From Desulforhopalus singaporensis (GTDB taxonomy: Bacteria; Desulfobacterota; Desulfobulbia; Desulfobulbales; Desulfocapsaceae), in assembly GCF_900104445.1 (NCBI RefSeq), contig NZ_FNJI01000001.1, positions 124,001-188,000 of the forward strand: a stretch of 64,000 nt of DNA. The letters are read 5' to 3'. How positions within the stretch are numbered: the stretch's first letter is position 1; each line of letters begins with the position of its first letter. A program made the position numbers and the translations under genes. This document shows positions 16,539 through 26,631 of this stretch, one piece after another. The notes beneath the pieces were generated by a model. The model searched no databases, was not told where the DNA came from, and worked only from the letters and a program-made list of their open reading frames with translations.

Positions 16539-17711
16539 TTATCTTTCCACGAGAGCTATTCTCTTGTTGTACCAGTTCATATACGCCGAGGTCGAGAGGC
16601 TGAAAATGAGATAGACGATCATGATCAGGGCGACCCCTTCTATGGCCTGGCCTGTCTGGTTTATTGTCGTTCCGGCTACCGAGACGAAATCCGGATATCC
16701 TATGGCAACCGCCAGGGAACTGTTTTTCGTCAGGTTGAGCATCTGGCTGGTGAGCGGGGGCACGATAACCCTCAGGGCCTGCGGCAGGATAACAAGGTTG
16801 AGAACATGGGCGGGCTTGAGGCCGATAGACATGGCGGCTTCCCGCTGACCCTTGGATACAGACTGGATTCCAGCCCGGACCACTTCTGCCACAAACGCCG
16901 CGGTATAGAGAACCAGGCCAAGCAGCAGCGCTGTGAACTCAGGACTGATGGTGACACCGCCCTTGAAATTGAACCCTTTGAGCGCCGGCACGTTCATTTC
17001 GGCAGGTGCGCCGCCAAGCAGCCAGGCAAGGAGGGGGGCGCCGACGAGAATGACGGCTGAAACCCTTATGAGGGGAAAGATTTTGCCACTCTCATCCTGG
17101 CGTTTATGGCTCCACCTGGTGATGAAAATCACGCAGATTATGCCGGCGCCAAAGGCTATCGCGGCGTAAATATAGGCAAGGTGGAAGTGGGGAACGCCGA
17201 AGATAAGGCCGCGGTTGCAGAGGAACACCCCCGGCAGCGGGGCCAGTGCCTGCCTGGGTGTAGGCAGGATTTCATAGAAGAAGGCATACCAGAAAAACAG
17301 TTGCAGAAGGACCGGGATGTCCTGGAAAACCTCAATGTAGATCGCCGATAATTTGGCCACCAGCCAGTTTGAGGAGAGCCTGGCGATACCGATAACCGTT
17401 CCCAGCAGTACGGTGAGTGTGATGCCTATAAACGAGACGATCAGGGTGTTGAGAAATCCGACAATGAGGGCCCTGCCGTAGGAGTCCGCCGCCGAATAGT
17501 CGATGAGCGATTCACCTATTTCAAATGCCGCTTCTTTGCCGAGAAAGTCAAACCCGGTTGATATCGATTGTCTTTCCAGGTTGGCCAGGGTGTTGCTCAC
17601 CAGGTAATAGCTCAGCAGTACAACGCCCAGAAGCGTCATTATCTGGTAAAAAACGGAGAGCTTGGACGGATCCCTGAAGAACGGGATCTTGTCGGGGACT
17701 TGTGCGTTCAT
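16539..17711 (-). CDS. aapQ: General L-amino-acid ABC importer, permease AapQ
   Basis: A 390-residue partner permease of AapM. Eight or so membrane helices are seen, a cytoplasmic SHKRQDESGK insertion sits in the middle, and the EAA loop 'GQREAAMSIGLKPAHVLNLV' lies near residue 310. 'NQTGQAIEGVALIM' in the C-terminal helix is typical of AapQ. The start chosen is the ATG at 17711 (AGGTGA just upstream); a GTG two codons earlier is possible. It follows aapJ after 62 nt. Confidence 0.95.
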   Translation of the reverse strand: MNAQVPDKIPFFRDPSKLSVFYQIMTLLGVVLLSYYLVSNTLANLERQSISTGFDFLGKEAAFEIGESLIDYSAADSYGRALIVGFLNTLIVSFIGITLTVLLGTVIGIARLSSNWLVAKLSAIYIEVFQDIPVLLQLFFWYAFFYEILPTPRQALAPLPGVFLCNRGLIFGVPHFHLAYIYAAIAFGAGIICVIFITRWSHKRQDESGKIFPLIRVSAVILVGAPLLAWLLGGAPAEMNVPALKGFNFKGGVTISPEFTALLLGLVLYTAAFVAEVVRAGIQSVSKGQREAAMSIGLKPAHVLNLVILPQALRVIVPPLTSQMLNLTKNSSLAVAIGYPDFVSVAGTTINQTGQAIEGVALIMIVYLIFSLSTSAYMNWYNKRIALVER

Positions 17712-17773
17712 GGTCACCTATAAGCAGTGCCCGGGAAGAAAAACTCCCGGGCAAGGTTGATTTATAGTGTGAA

Positions 17774-18793
17774 TTACTTGAAGGGTGGGGAGTACATGAG
17801 ACCGCCATTGGTCCAGAGAGCGTTGAGGCCCCGTTCAATCATCAGCGGCGTGTTTACCCCTACGTTTCTCTCGAACATCTCGCCGTAGTTGCCCACTTGC
17901 TTGATGATATTGTACGCCCATTTCTCGTCGAGTCCCAGGGCCTTGCCGTTGCCGGGGCTTACGCCGAGAAAACGCTTGATTTTCGGATCTGTGGAGGCCA
18001 TCATCTCATCGATATTTTTTGATGTTATGCCAAGTTCCTCGGCGCCAATCATGGCCAGCACGGAATAGTTGACAATATCCTTCCACTGGTCGTCGCCGTG
18101 CCGTACTGCCGGAGCCAGGGGCTCTTTGGAGATAATCTCGGGAAGAATGACATAGTCGCCGGGATTGGGCGCCACAGCACGGATGCCGGCAAGCTGTGAG
18201 GCGTCGGAGGTCATTACGTCGCAGCGGCCTGCAAAAAAGGTCTTAGAGAGTTCGGCGGTGTTTTCGATAACCACCGGATTCATGCTCATCTTGTTGACGC
18301 GGAAAAAATCGGCGACGTTCTGCTCGGTGGTGGTTCCGGGGAGAACACAGACCGACGCTCCGTCCAGTTCCTTGGCACTTGTCACCCCGAGAGCTTTGGG
18401 AATGAGAAAACCCTGGCCGTCGTAGAAATTGACCTGGGCAAAATTGAGGCCAAGGGCGGTGTCTCTTCCGAGGGTCTGGGTGGCGTTACGGGTGAGTACG
18501 TCTATCTCTCCTGACTGGAGCGCTGTAAACCGGGTTTTGGCGGTGAGTGGGGTGTACTTTACTTTGTCCGCATCGCCGAAGACCGCTGCTGCGATTGCCC
18601 GGGCGGTATCGACGTCAAGGCCTTTCCATACTCCTTTTTCATCCGGCTTGGCAAAACCGAAAAGGTCACCGTTCACACCTGCCTGGATAAATCCCTTGGC
18701 TTTGACGTCGTCCAGTGTTCCGGCCGCAGCAACTGAAGCACTCAGGCAGATTGCTGCAACCATTGACGGTATAATTCGCTTTACGTGTCTCAT
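17774..18793 (-). CDS. aapJ: General L-amino-acid-binding periplasmic protein AapJ
   Basis: A 339-residue solute-binding protein that delivers polar amino acids to AapQMP. The signal peptide MRHVKRIIPSMVAAICLSAS ends near SVAAAG. The mature protein starts GTLDDVKAKGFIQAGVNGD, the AapJ form of the SBP_bac_3 domain, with 'GLDVDTARAIAAAVFGD', 'TRFTALQSGEIDVLTRN' and 'GVSPGNGKALGLDEKWAYN' all typical. The start is fixed by AAGGAGG 8 nt before the ATG. It is the first gene of the operon and has a plausible sigma70 promoter 131 nt upstream. Confidence 0.96.
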   Translation of the reverse strand: MRHVKRIIPSMVAAICLSASVAAAGTLDDVKAKGFIQAGVNGDLFGFAKPDEKGVWKGLDVDTARAIAAAVFGDADKVKYTPLTAKTRFTALQSGEIDVLTRNATQTLGRDTALGLNFAQVNFYDGQGFLIPKALGVTSAKELDGASVCVLPGTTTEQNVADFFRVNKMSMNPVVIENTAELSKTFFAGRCDVMTSDASQLAGIRAVAPNPGDYVILPEIISKEPLAPAVRHGDDQWKDIVNYSVLAMIGAEELGITSKNIDEMMASTDPKIKRFLGVSPGNGKALGLDEKWAYNIIKQVGNYGEMFERNVGVNTPLMIERGLNALWTNGGLMYSPPFK

Positions 18794-18923
18794 CAAACTA
18801 GCCTCCTTGTGGTTGTGAAAATGATATCTGCTACGTTGCGGCTGCATGGAGCAGCCATGGCAAAAGCTGAAAAATGATATTTTCAATATATGCAGGAAAG
18901 CTTCGGTTGAATCTGATTCTATT

Positions 18924-18952
18924 GTTATCCCAATATTCTACGGAGGTGTCAA
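18924..18952 (-). promoter_or_regulatory. Putative sigma70 promoter of aapJQMP
   Basis: On the minus strand, TTGACA (18947-18952) and GATAAC (18924-18929) are separated by 17 nt. The -35 box is perfect and the -10 matches at four of six positions. The position gives a leader of roughly 120 nt before the aapJ start. No sigma54 site (TGGCAC-N5-TTGC) is seen in the same region, although amino-acid importers often use one. Confidence 0.5.
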
Positions 18953-19061
18953 GAACTTTGGCCTGTAATTCAGGTCAGGTGACGGAATCGGGTGGGACTG
19001 TTTTCAAACAGTAGTCAGGAGAATACCCTGTTGTTGCCGACAGTGCATCCCGACCACGAAG

Positions 19062-19673
19062 TCAGTCCCGGATGTTGAGTTCTTTAAGCACTGTTGAATC
19101 GGCAAGTAGTTGTTTGAGGTCGTCCGGGGCAAAGGAGAGATATCGAAACAGATAGTCCTCGAACTCAACGGCTTTTTCAAAATTGACCCGGATGTGATTT
19201 TCCCGCACGGCATCATTATTGCCATACCTGCCTATGATGTAGTCAAGTCGTTGCGGTAGCGAAACGATCTGGTCATGGCGGACGCGTTTGTCGCCGTAAA
19301 AGACAAGCTCCTTGGCGCCAAATGATCCCTGCCGGTATTTTTTATCGGCAAAGGTCTTCAAAATGACATGTTCGGCGACAATCTCGCCGATTTCAGGGTA
19401 CCCAAGAGAGTTGCAGATCAGCTGACCCTCTTCGGCATGAAGCCCTCCGTCCTTGATGCACTTGGTCTTGGCGATATCATGGAGCAGGGCTCCTGCAATA
19501 ACCGTGTCCCTGTCGGCTACCGGTTTCCGGGTGATTCCCGCCCTGCGCAGGTCATCGACAATAACAGCCGACACCCGGGCCACCATGAACGAATGTTCTC
19601 TTATGTTGTCGAGCATGTTGTACTGCTTGATATAATCGAGACATTGTCTGACAGATGGTGGCCTTGTGACCAT
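19062..19673 (-). CDS. HD-domain phosphohydrolase-like protein
   Basis: 203 residues with an HD metal-dependent phosphohydrolase domain: His in REHSFMVARVS, the HD pair in GALLHDIAKTK, then the later helices with 'HAEEGQLICNSLGYPEIGEIVAEHV'. The ATG at 19673 is preferred over a GTG three codons upstream. It is 27 nt after hemE on the same strand and is probably in that operon. Substrates of such small HDIG proteins are unknown; a nucleotide or tRNA-end phosphatase is possible. A second HD protein lies at 61.5 kb. Confidence 0.85.
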   Translation of the reverse strand: MVTRPPSVRQCLDYIKQYNMLDNIREHSFMVARVSAVIVDDLRRAGITRKPVADRDTVIAGALLHDIAKTKCIKDGGLHAEEGQLICNSLGYPEIGEIVAEHVILKTFADKKYRQGSFGAKELVFYGDKRVRHDQIVSLPQRLDYIIGRYGNNDAVRENHIRVNFEKAVEFEDYLFRYLSFAPDDLKQLLADSTVLKELNIRD

Positions 19674-19700
19674 GTGCGTCACCCCGGGGGTACCGTTGAA

Positions 19701-20723
19701 CTATCGTTTTCGACTCAGTTCATGGACCGCGTCAACCGCTATTTTTGCCTGTTCGGGCGGAGTGAACTGGTGTATGCCGTGGCCGAGATTGAAGATATGC
19801 CCCTTGGCGTCCTTGGCGTCATCAAGCAGCGAGGCGATTCTTGCCCGGAGTTTTTCCTCTGGCAGCAACAGGGAAAACGGGTCGAGGTTTCCCTGGACCG
19901 CCTTGTTGCCTACCCTGGCGATGGCGTCACCTATGTTGAGGCGCCAGTCCAGACCGATGACATCGGCCCCCGAGGATACGGATAGTTCCAGCAGGGTGGC
20001 GCCGTTGTTGGCAAAATAGATGAGCGGGATGTCGAATTGCTGCAGGGCCGCGATGATCCGTTTGACATAGGGGAGGGCGAACTCCTCGAAATCGCACGGT
20101 GCAAGCACTCCTGCCCAGCTGTCGAAAAGCTGCAGGGCCTGGGCTCCGGCCCTGGCCTGGGCCTGCAGGTATCCGATGGTTGCCCGGGTGATTTTATCCA
20201 TCAGACCGTGAAACAGTTCCGGGGCGGTGAACATCATCTTTTTGGTTTCCCAGAACACCTTCGAGCTGCCACCCTCAATCAGATAGGTGGCACATGTGAA
20301 CGGAGCGCCGGCAAATCCGATCAGCGGCACCTTGAGTTCTTTTCTGAGCAGCCGGATCGTTTCCATTACAAAGGGCATCGATTCGTCTGCATCGGGAACG
20401 ATCAGCCTGTTAAGTGCGGCTTGATCCCGTACGACTTCCCTGAATACCGGTCCCTGTCCGTCGTGGAATTCGAGCGGCGCACCCATTGCCTCCATGGGAA
20501 TGAGAATGTCGGAAAACAGAATGGCCGCATCCATGTTCAGGATATCGATCGGCTGGAGTGTTACCTCGACACAGAGTTCGGGGTTCTTGCATAGTTCGAG
20601 GAACGTTATGTTGCCGCGAACCTTCTGGTATTCAGGGAGGTAACGGCCGGCCTGGCGCATCATCCAGATAGGGGTGTAGTCGGTTTTTTCGCCCCGGCAG
20701 GCCTTGAGAAAGGTGTCGTTCAT
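19701..20723 (-). CDS. hemE: Uroporphyrinogen III decarboxylase HemE
   Basis: Converts uroporphyrinogen III to coproporphyrinogen III by removing four carboxyl groups. The 340-residue protein has the signature PIWMMRQAGRYLPEY, where the Arg residues bind the propionates. It also has the catalytic Asp in ILFSDILIPMEAMG, the second signature GFAGAPFTCATYLIEGG and the C-terminal 'FNLGHGIHQFTPPE'. It is a true HemE rather than a MtbA-type methyltransferase relative. It sits 59 nt behind a radical SAM gene of the AhbD type and just before an HD gene. Confidence 0.97.
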   Translation of the reverse strand: MNDTFLKACRGEKTDYTPIWMMRQAGRYLPEYQKVRGNITFLELCKNPELCVEVTLQPIDILNMDAAILFSDILIPMEAMGAPLEFHDGQGPVFREVVRDQAALNRLIVPDADESMPFVMETIRLLRKELKVPLIGFAGAPFTCATYLIEGGSSKVFWETKKMMFTAPELFHGLMDKITRATIGYLQAQARAGAQALQLFDSWAGVLAPCDFEEFALPYVKRIIAALQQFDIPLIYFANNGATLLELSVSSGADVIGLDWRLNIGDAIARVGNKAVQGNLDPFSLLLPEEKLRARIASLLDDAKDAKGHIFNLGHGIHQFTPPEQAKIAVDAVHELSRKR

Positions 20724-20782
20724 AATATGCGGTTACTTGCTTGAGGGTTGAGTTGTTCGGTAAAAAACAACAAGCGTTCCGG

Positions 20783-21853
20783 TCAGGATTGACCGTTTTT
20801 CATCTTGAGCGGCACATAGTTGCAGAAAGGTTCCTGGGCGAGGAAGTCGCCGGTCATCGAATAGGAACGGGCCCTGCATCCGCCGCAGACCGAAACATAT
20901 TCACACTTTCCACAACTGTCTTTATACCCTTTAAAGTCACGAAGTTGAAGGAAAAGTTCTGATTTTTCCCATATATCTTTAAATGAGGTGGTTTTTACGT
21001 TGCCTGCCGATTTGGGGAAATAGGAGCAGGGCTGGACTTCGCCGTCGACATCGATGAGGCAGATCAGCTGTCCGGCAAGGCAGCCCTTGGAGCCGCCGGT
21101 GGAAAATTTGAGGTTTCTCCGCACAACCTTTTCCCCTGCCTGTTTCGCTTTTTCCCTAATTATCCGATAGTAGTGCGGTGCGCAGGTCGGCCGCATGAGC
21201 AGCTCGTTCTCCTCTTTCTCCACCTGGTAGTGCCACTCAAGGATCTCGTCGTACATTTCCCTGGGGATCAGCTCATCCATGATATCTTCCCCCCGTCCGG
21301 TGGGAACGATCATGAACATATACCAGGCGGTGGCGCCGAGACTCTTCACCAGCTTGTAGATATCGGGTATCTCCTTGCGGTTTCTCACGGTAAAAGACGA
21401 GTTGACGAGAAACGGGATATCATGCCGTCGAAACAGGTCAATTGCATTCATGGTTCCTTCGAACGCCCCCTGCTGGTTTCTGAAATTGTCGTGTGTTGCG
21501 GCCTTGGCCCCGTCAAGGCTCAGGGAGACCATCTTGATGTCCGCCGCTTTGATCTCCTTACAGGTCTTGTCTGTTACCAGGGTTCCGTTGGTTGCCAGGC
21601 ACATCCGGAAACCCTTGTCGGTCCCGTAACGGGCAATCTCGAACACGTCGTCGCGCAGCAGGGGCTCGCCGCCGGACAAAACGAGAACGGGGCTGGCGTA
21701 TTGGGCGATGTCATCCATTATCCGTTTGCCCTCTTCAAGGCTGAAGTCCGGATGGCCAGTTATCTCGATTTCCGATGAGGACCTGCAGTGCACGCATTTA
21801 AGGTTGCATCGGCGGGTTATTTCCCAGGCTATCCATTTGGGTTCAAATTCCAT
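20783..21853 (-). CDS. Radical SAM/SPASM protein, AhbD (heme b synthase)/NirJ type
   Basis: 356 residues. The radical-SAM cluster motif CNLKCVHC is at residues 16-23 and the SAM motif LSGGEPLL near 65. A C-terminal SPASM domain carries '[20 protein letters not shown]' and then [18 protein letters not shown]. The segments [22 protein letters not shown] and [13 protein letters not shown] closely follow what I recall of AhbD, which converts Fe-coproporphyrin III to heme b in the siroheme route. NirJ or a related porphyrin-modifying enzyme remains possible. The start at 21853 has GGAG 6 nt upstream; an ATG at 21898 is an alternative. It probably leads an operon with hemE and the HD gene. Confidence 0.85.
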   Translation of the reverse strand: MEFEPKWIAWEITRRCNLKCVHCRSSSEIEITGHPDFSLEEGKRIMDDIAQYASPVLVLSGGEPLLRDDVFEIARYGTDKGFRMCLATNGTLVTDKTCKEIKAADIKMVSLSLDGAKAATHDNFRNQQGAFEGTMNAIDLFRRHDIPFLVNSSFTVRNRKEIPDIYKLVKSLGATAWYMFMIVPTGRGEDIMDELIPREMYDEILEWHYQVEKEENELLMRPTCAPHYYRIIREKAKQAGEKVVRRNLKFSTGGSKGCLAGQLICLIDVDGEVQPCSYFPKSAGNVKTTSFKDIWEKSELFLQLRDFKGYKDSCGKCEYVSVCGGCRARSYSMTGDFLAQEPFCNYVPLKMKNGQS

Positions 21854-22301
21854 CAATTGCTCCAGGGTGAAAGTAAAGTGGTTGACATCATTGTGCATAT
21901 ATGTAACCACAGATAATACCAGAAAGATTTTCGATGTCCAGCCGGGTGATCCGTTATCACCCAGGTTTGTAGCAAAATGGTAACTATCTTTTCTGTGGAA
22001 ATAAAGGGCGAGATCATCGCACTCATCCCCGCCGGGCATCATCGCGCGTCTTGCACCCTGTGTTCTTACATGGTGGCGGCTTTGTCGAGGCCCCCAAAAA
22101 CCTGGTGCCGGTGAAAATAAATCGCTGGTGCTTGAGATAAGCGGGATGAGTAACTTTATAATTTCTTACAAATGGCGTATAGTGCATCCGCAGTTACAGG
22201 GATGTGCTGTGTTGTAAAGTCGTGGCATGGTTTTTACCAGGCCAACCAGATAGATGTGAGGCAGGAAGCAAGTTAAGAGAAACAGTAAAAGAAGGCGAAA
22301 A
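21854..22301 (+). other. Intergenic region between the divergent radical SAM and hisD genes
   Basis: 448 nt between two divergent genes. A TATAAT at 22157-22162 with TTGAGA 19 nt upstream (22132-22137) is a weak candidate for the hisD promoter. A 34-codon frame at about 22173-22277 has only one His codon, so it is not a his attenuator leader. No terminator, T-box or palindrome was recognised. Confidence 0.4.
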
Positions 22302-23609
22302 ATGATAATTACCCCCGTTACCCTGGGAACCCCTGAAGGCGAAGCAGTGCTCAGCCGTCTGCTGGAGAGGTTTGAGGCTGCCGATACCAGCTGTCGCGAT
22401 GCGGTTGCAAAGATTCTTGAAGCGGTAAAAACACGAAAAGACGAGGCTGTGGTTGAGTATGGCCGTAAATTCGACTGTCCCGGATTCACCGCCTCTGCAC
22501 TGCCGGTAAGCCTGCAGGAAATGACCGAGGCGTACCAAAAGGTTGACGATGAATTCCTACACACCCTGGAGCTTGCCATTGGACGGATCCAAAGCTTCCA
22601 TGAGCGGGAGATGGAGGATTCATGGATCCAGACCAGGGAGGACGGCACCGTGGTCGGACGTCTGGTCAGGCCGGTGGATGGCGCCGGGCTTTACGTTCCC
22701 GGAGGAAAAAGCGGAAAAACCCCGCTGGTATCGTCGGTCCTGATGAACGGTATCCCCGCCGGTATAGCCGGAGTAAACAGGAGGGTTATGGTTACCCCTC
22801 CCGGGGAAGACGGTTCGGTATCCCCGCACCTTCTGGTTGCGGCCCAGGAGATCGGTATCTCCGAAATCTACAAGGCGGGTTCCGCCTGGGCGATCGGGGC
22901 TTTGGCCTTTGGCACCGAATCCATCCCAAAAGTCGACGTGATAGTGGGACCGGGTAACCAGTATGTAACCGAAGCCAAGAGGCAGGTGTCGGGGATGGTG
23001 CGCATCGATATGATCGCCGGTCCTTCGGAGGTGTTGATCGTCGCCGACGAAACTGCAGACCCGAAAGTCGTGGCCGCGGACATGCTTGCCCAGGCGGAGC
23101 ATGATACCCTGGCGCTCGCGGTGCTGGTCACCTGTCATGAACCTCTTGCCGCCCAGGTCCTCGACCAGCTCGAACAGCAGCTGGTGGTTCTGGAAAGGGA
23201 GGATGTTGCCAGGACCTCACTTGAGAACAAAGGGGTCATTATCATTACCGAAAATCTGGAGCAGGCGATCGATGTGGCCAACGATGCGGCTATCGAACAC
23301 CTGGAACTCGATATAGACGATCCGTGGTCCCAGGTGCCCCATATCCGACATGCCGGGGCGATTTTTCTCGGCAACAATACCCCCGAGGCTGCCGGAGACT
23401 ATTTTGCCGGCCCGAATCACGTCCTGCCGACCATGGGAACGGCAAAGTTTGCATCCGCGCTTGGGGTGGAAACCTTTCTGAAGAAAAGTTCTCTGATCAG
23501 TTATGGCAAAACGGCGCTGCGAAACGACGGCGAACACATAATGCGCCTGGCCAGGCTTGAGGGGTTGACCGCTCACGCCAACTCGGTTGCGGTACGGCTG
23601 GAGAAATAA
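22302..23609 (+). CDS. hisD: Histidinol dehydrogenase HisD
   Basis: Catalyses the last two steps of histidine synthesis, L-histidinol to L-histidine, with two NAD+ and one Zn2+. At 435 residues it is the normal length. Family motifs seen: 'VPGGKSGKTPLVSSVLM', GPGNQYVTEAKRQV, 'IDMIAGPSEVLIVAD', the Zn-ligand region AQAEHDT and GPNHVLPT. It is not with other his genes; rsmG follows after 9 nt and leuB after a further 91 nt. GAAGGCG precedes the ATG. Confidence 0.97.
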   Translation: MIITPVTLGTPEGEAVLSRLLERFEAADTSCRDAVAKILEAVKTRKDEAVVEYGRKFDCPGFTASALPVSLQEMTEAYQKVDDEFLHTLELAIGRIQSFHEREMEDSWIQTREDGTVVGRLVRPVDGAGLYVPGGKSGKTPLVSSVLMNGIPAGIAGVNRRVMVTPPGEDGSVSPHLLVAAQEIGISEIYKAGSAWAIGALAFGTESIPKVDVIVGPGNQYVTEAKRQVSGMVRIDMIAGPSEVLIVADETADPKVVAADMLAQAEHDTLALAVLVTCHEPLAAQVLDQLEQQLVVLEREDVARTSLENKGVIIITENLEQAIDVANDAAIEHLELDIDDPWSQVPHIRHAGAIFLGNNTPEAAGDYFAGPNHVLPTMGTAKFASALGVETFLKKSSLISYGKTALRNDGEHIMRLARLEGLTAHANSVAVRLEK

Positions 23610-23618
23610 AAGAATCAG

Positions 23619-24287
23619 ATGGAAAAAGAACTGCGCAGGCTGCTGCATGAAGGTGCCACGCGACTTGCTATAGAGTTCGGTGACTCTGGTCTTGACCGGC
23701 TTGAGCTTTATTTTTCCGAACTGAAAAAATGGAACAGAAAGGTTAATCTGATTGCCCGATCGGTCTCTGACGCCCAGATTCTCGAGAAACATTTTCTCGA
23801 CAGCTTGACCCTGGTCTCGATGCTGCCCCGGAGTGGCGCTCACCTGGTGGATGTCGGTACCGGGGGCGGATTCCCGGGACTGGTCTGCAAGGCGGTGGTT
23901 CCGGATCTGACACTTTCCCTGGTGGAGCCGCGGCAAAAAAGGGTGAGTTTTCTAAGACACATCTCAAGAAAACTCAAACTTGAGAAGCTGCGCATCTATC
24001 CGGCCAGGCTTGAAGAGTGCCCCTTGCTGCTTGAGGACGCAACGGTAACGCACGTTACCTCGCGGGCGGTAACGGAAGTGGGGCCGTTTCTGGAGATGGT
24101 GGAAAGGTTTGGAGGAACCGGGCCGGAACTGCTGCTCATGAAGGGTCCCCGCTGGCAAGAAGAGGTGGAAAAGGCGCAGACCGTAATTGACCGTTCACCA
24201 TATGGGTTGACGGATGTCGCGGAGTGGGTGCTGCCTTTTTGCGGTGCCAAAAGAGCCATATTACGGTTTAACGTCAAAGGTTCATGA
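23619..24287 (+). CDS. rsmG: 16S rRNA (guanine527-N7)-methyltransferase RsmG
   Basis: Methylates G527 of 16S rRNA, in the loop near the streptomycin site. 222 residues, standard for RsmG/GidB. Motifs: 'LSKWNRKVNL'-like (LKKWNRKVNLIARS), HFLDSLT, the SAM-binding VDVGTGGGFPGL, LVEPRQKRVSFL and TSRAV. It lies 9 nt after hisD and is very likely in the same transcript. It is not beside mnmG or parA, as it is in many other bacteria. Confidence 0.96.
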   Translation: MEKELRRLLHEGATRLAIEFGDSGLDRLELYFSELKKWNRKVNLIARSVSDAQILEKHFLDSLTLVSMLPRSGAHLVDVGTGGGFPGLVCKAVVPDLTLSLVEPRQKRVSFLRHISRKLKLEKLRIYPARLEECPLLLEDATVTHVTSRAVTEVGPFLEMVERFGGTGPELLLMKGPRWQEEVEKAQTVIDRSPYGLTDVAEWVLPFCGAKRAILRFNVKGS

Positions 24288-24366
24288 AGGCCGTTTCAAT
24301 GAGCGTGATCCGGTTCTTCGTGACAAATCAATGTTGATGCAGTTTGATACTTGTAAAAATATATAA

Positions 24367-25461
<1,095 letters not shown>

Positions 25462-25480
25462 ACGCAAAAACAGATTCATG

Positions 25481-25516
25481 CCGGTCTGTGGATAACTGCG
25501 ACCATCTGCAGACCGG
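25481..25516 (+). other. Hairpin between leuB and the PRPP synthetase gene
   Basis: CCGGTCTG (25481-25488) is perfectly complementary to CAGACCGG (25509-25516) over a 20-nt loop. It lies 20 nt after the leuB stop and ends 18 nt before the next start, just ahead of the GGGGGG ribosome site. The lack of a T run argues against an intrinsic terminator. It may modulate translation or simply be processing structure. Confidence 0.3.
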
Positions 25517-25534
25517 TTGCTCGAAGGGGGGTAT

Positions 25535-26452
25535 ATGTCAAAAAAAGACAACGTGGTTCTTGTGGCAAACCAGGCCTCCACACCTCTTGGCCACAGGGTT
25601 GCCGAGCGAATGTGGATTCCTTTTACGGAGATGATATACAAAGAGTTCGCCGACGGTGAGCGGTATCACGCATTCCCCGAACCCATTGCCGGAAAGGATC
25701 TCGTTATCCTTGGAGTAACCCACGACGACAGATCTCACCAGGAACTGATTGATCTCATCTCGGGCGGACGGTTCTGGAATGCCAACTCGATCAGCGTCGT
25801 GATCCCCTTCCTCGGCTATTCGACCATGGAACGGGCAAAACCCGGTTCCCAGGAAATCCCCAAAGGCATCACCAGGACCAGGCAGATCTTCAGAGCCCGG
25901 CCCAACTATGTCGCCTTTGTTGATCTTCATTCGGAGGCAGTGCTGCACGCCCATGCCGGAGAGGTCAGGACCAGTCATATCTGGACCGATGAGCTGGTGG
26001 CGGAAAAGATCAGGAAAACCGGGTTGACCGATTACGTGCTGGTTTCCCCCGACTACGGTTTTTCAAAACGGGTGGCCAGGCTTGCCAGTCTTCTCGACTG
26101 CCCGCACACGGCGGCCGATAAAGACCGGTACGACACCGACAAGACCATAGTCGGACAGGTGTCGAGCGTGGTCAGGGGAAAAACGGCGATCATCTGCGAT
26201 GATATGATCCGGACCGGGGGATCTATTATCCAGACGGCCAGGCGCTGCCTTGAGGCAGGGGCAAAGGAGGTAATGGCCCACGCCACCCATCTGGTAATGG
26301 CCGGTCAGGCGATGGAAAAATTCGCCAGGGGGCCGATCACCAGGATTCTCGGTTCAGATTCGTACCCCGAAAAGCAGGAGGGCGCATTGTTCGACGTCTA
26401 TTCGATTGCGCCGCTGTTGTCCGATGTCATCGAAGACCACCTGGACATTTGA
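25535..26452 (+). CDS. PRPP synthetase-like protein (divergent ribose-phosphate pyrophosphokinase)
   Basis: 305 residues with the two phosphoribosyltransferase-type domains of PRPP synthetases. The PRPP-binding loop ICDDMIRTGGSI replaces the usual VDDMIDTGGT. DLHSEAVLHAHAG replaces DLHADQIQGFF. The catalytic flexible loop, normally YARQDRK, is here YSTMERAKPG, closer to the ER-containing loop of plant-type class II enzymes that do not need phosphate. It may make PRPP with altered regulation, or act on a related substrate. The start has GGGGGG upstream. It probably co-exists with a canonical prs elsewhere in the genome; that is inference. Confidence 0.82.
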   Translation: MSKKDNVVLVANQASTPLGHRVAERMWIPFTEMIYKEFADGERYHAFPEPIAGKDLVILGVTHDDRSHQELIDLISGGRFWNANSISVVIPFLGYSTMERAKPGSQEIPKGITRTRQIFRARPNYVAFVDLHSEAVLHAHAGEVRTSHIWTDELVAEKIRKTGLTDYVLVSPDYGFSKRVARLASLLDCPHTAADKDRYDTDKTIVGQVSSVVRGKTAIICDDMIRTGGSIIQTARRCLEAGAKEVMAHATHLVMAGQAMEKFARGPITRILGSDSYPEKQEGALFDVYSIAPLLSDVIEDHLDI

Positions 26453-26631
26453 TCCGGTCCATGAGCTCAAAAGCTTGTCTTTCACGGTTGGATCGGGTAG
26501 ATTCGGATTCACTTTGCGCCCCTGCTTGCAGGTTGGGTGTAGATGAAAATATCCTTCTGCCGCCATCCAGGAGCGGCTCGTACGTTCCACTATATTGAAA
26601 AATCTTTTGTATAGATATAAAAGGCATACGC

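Noticed and set aside
22173-22277. Short frame upstream of hisD as a histidine attenuator leader peptide
   Set aside because: Only one His codon and no terminator/anti-terminator pair in the following 25 nt.
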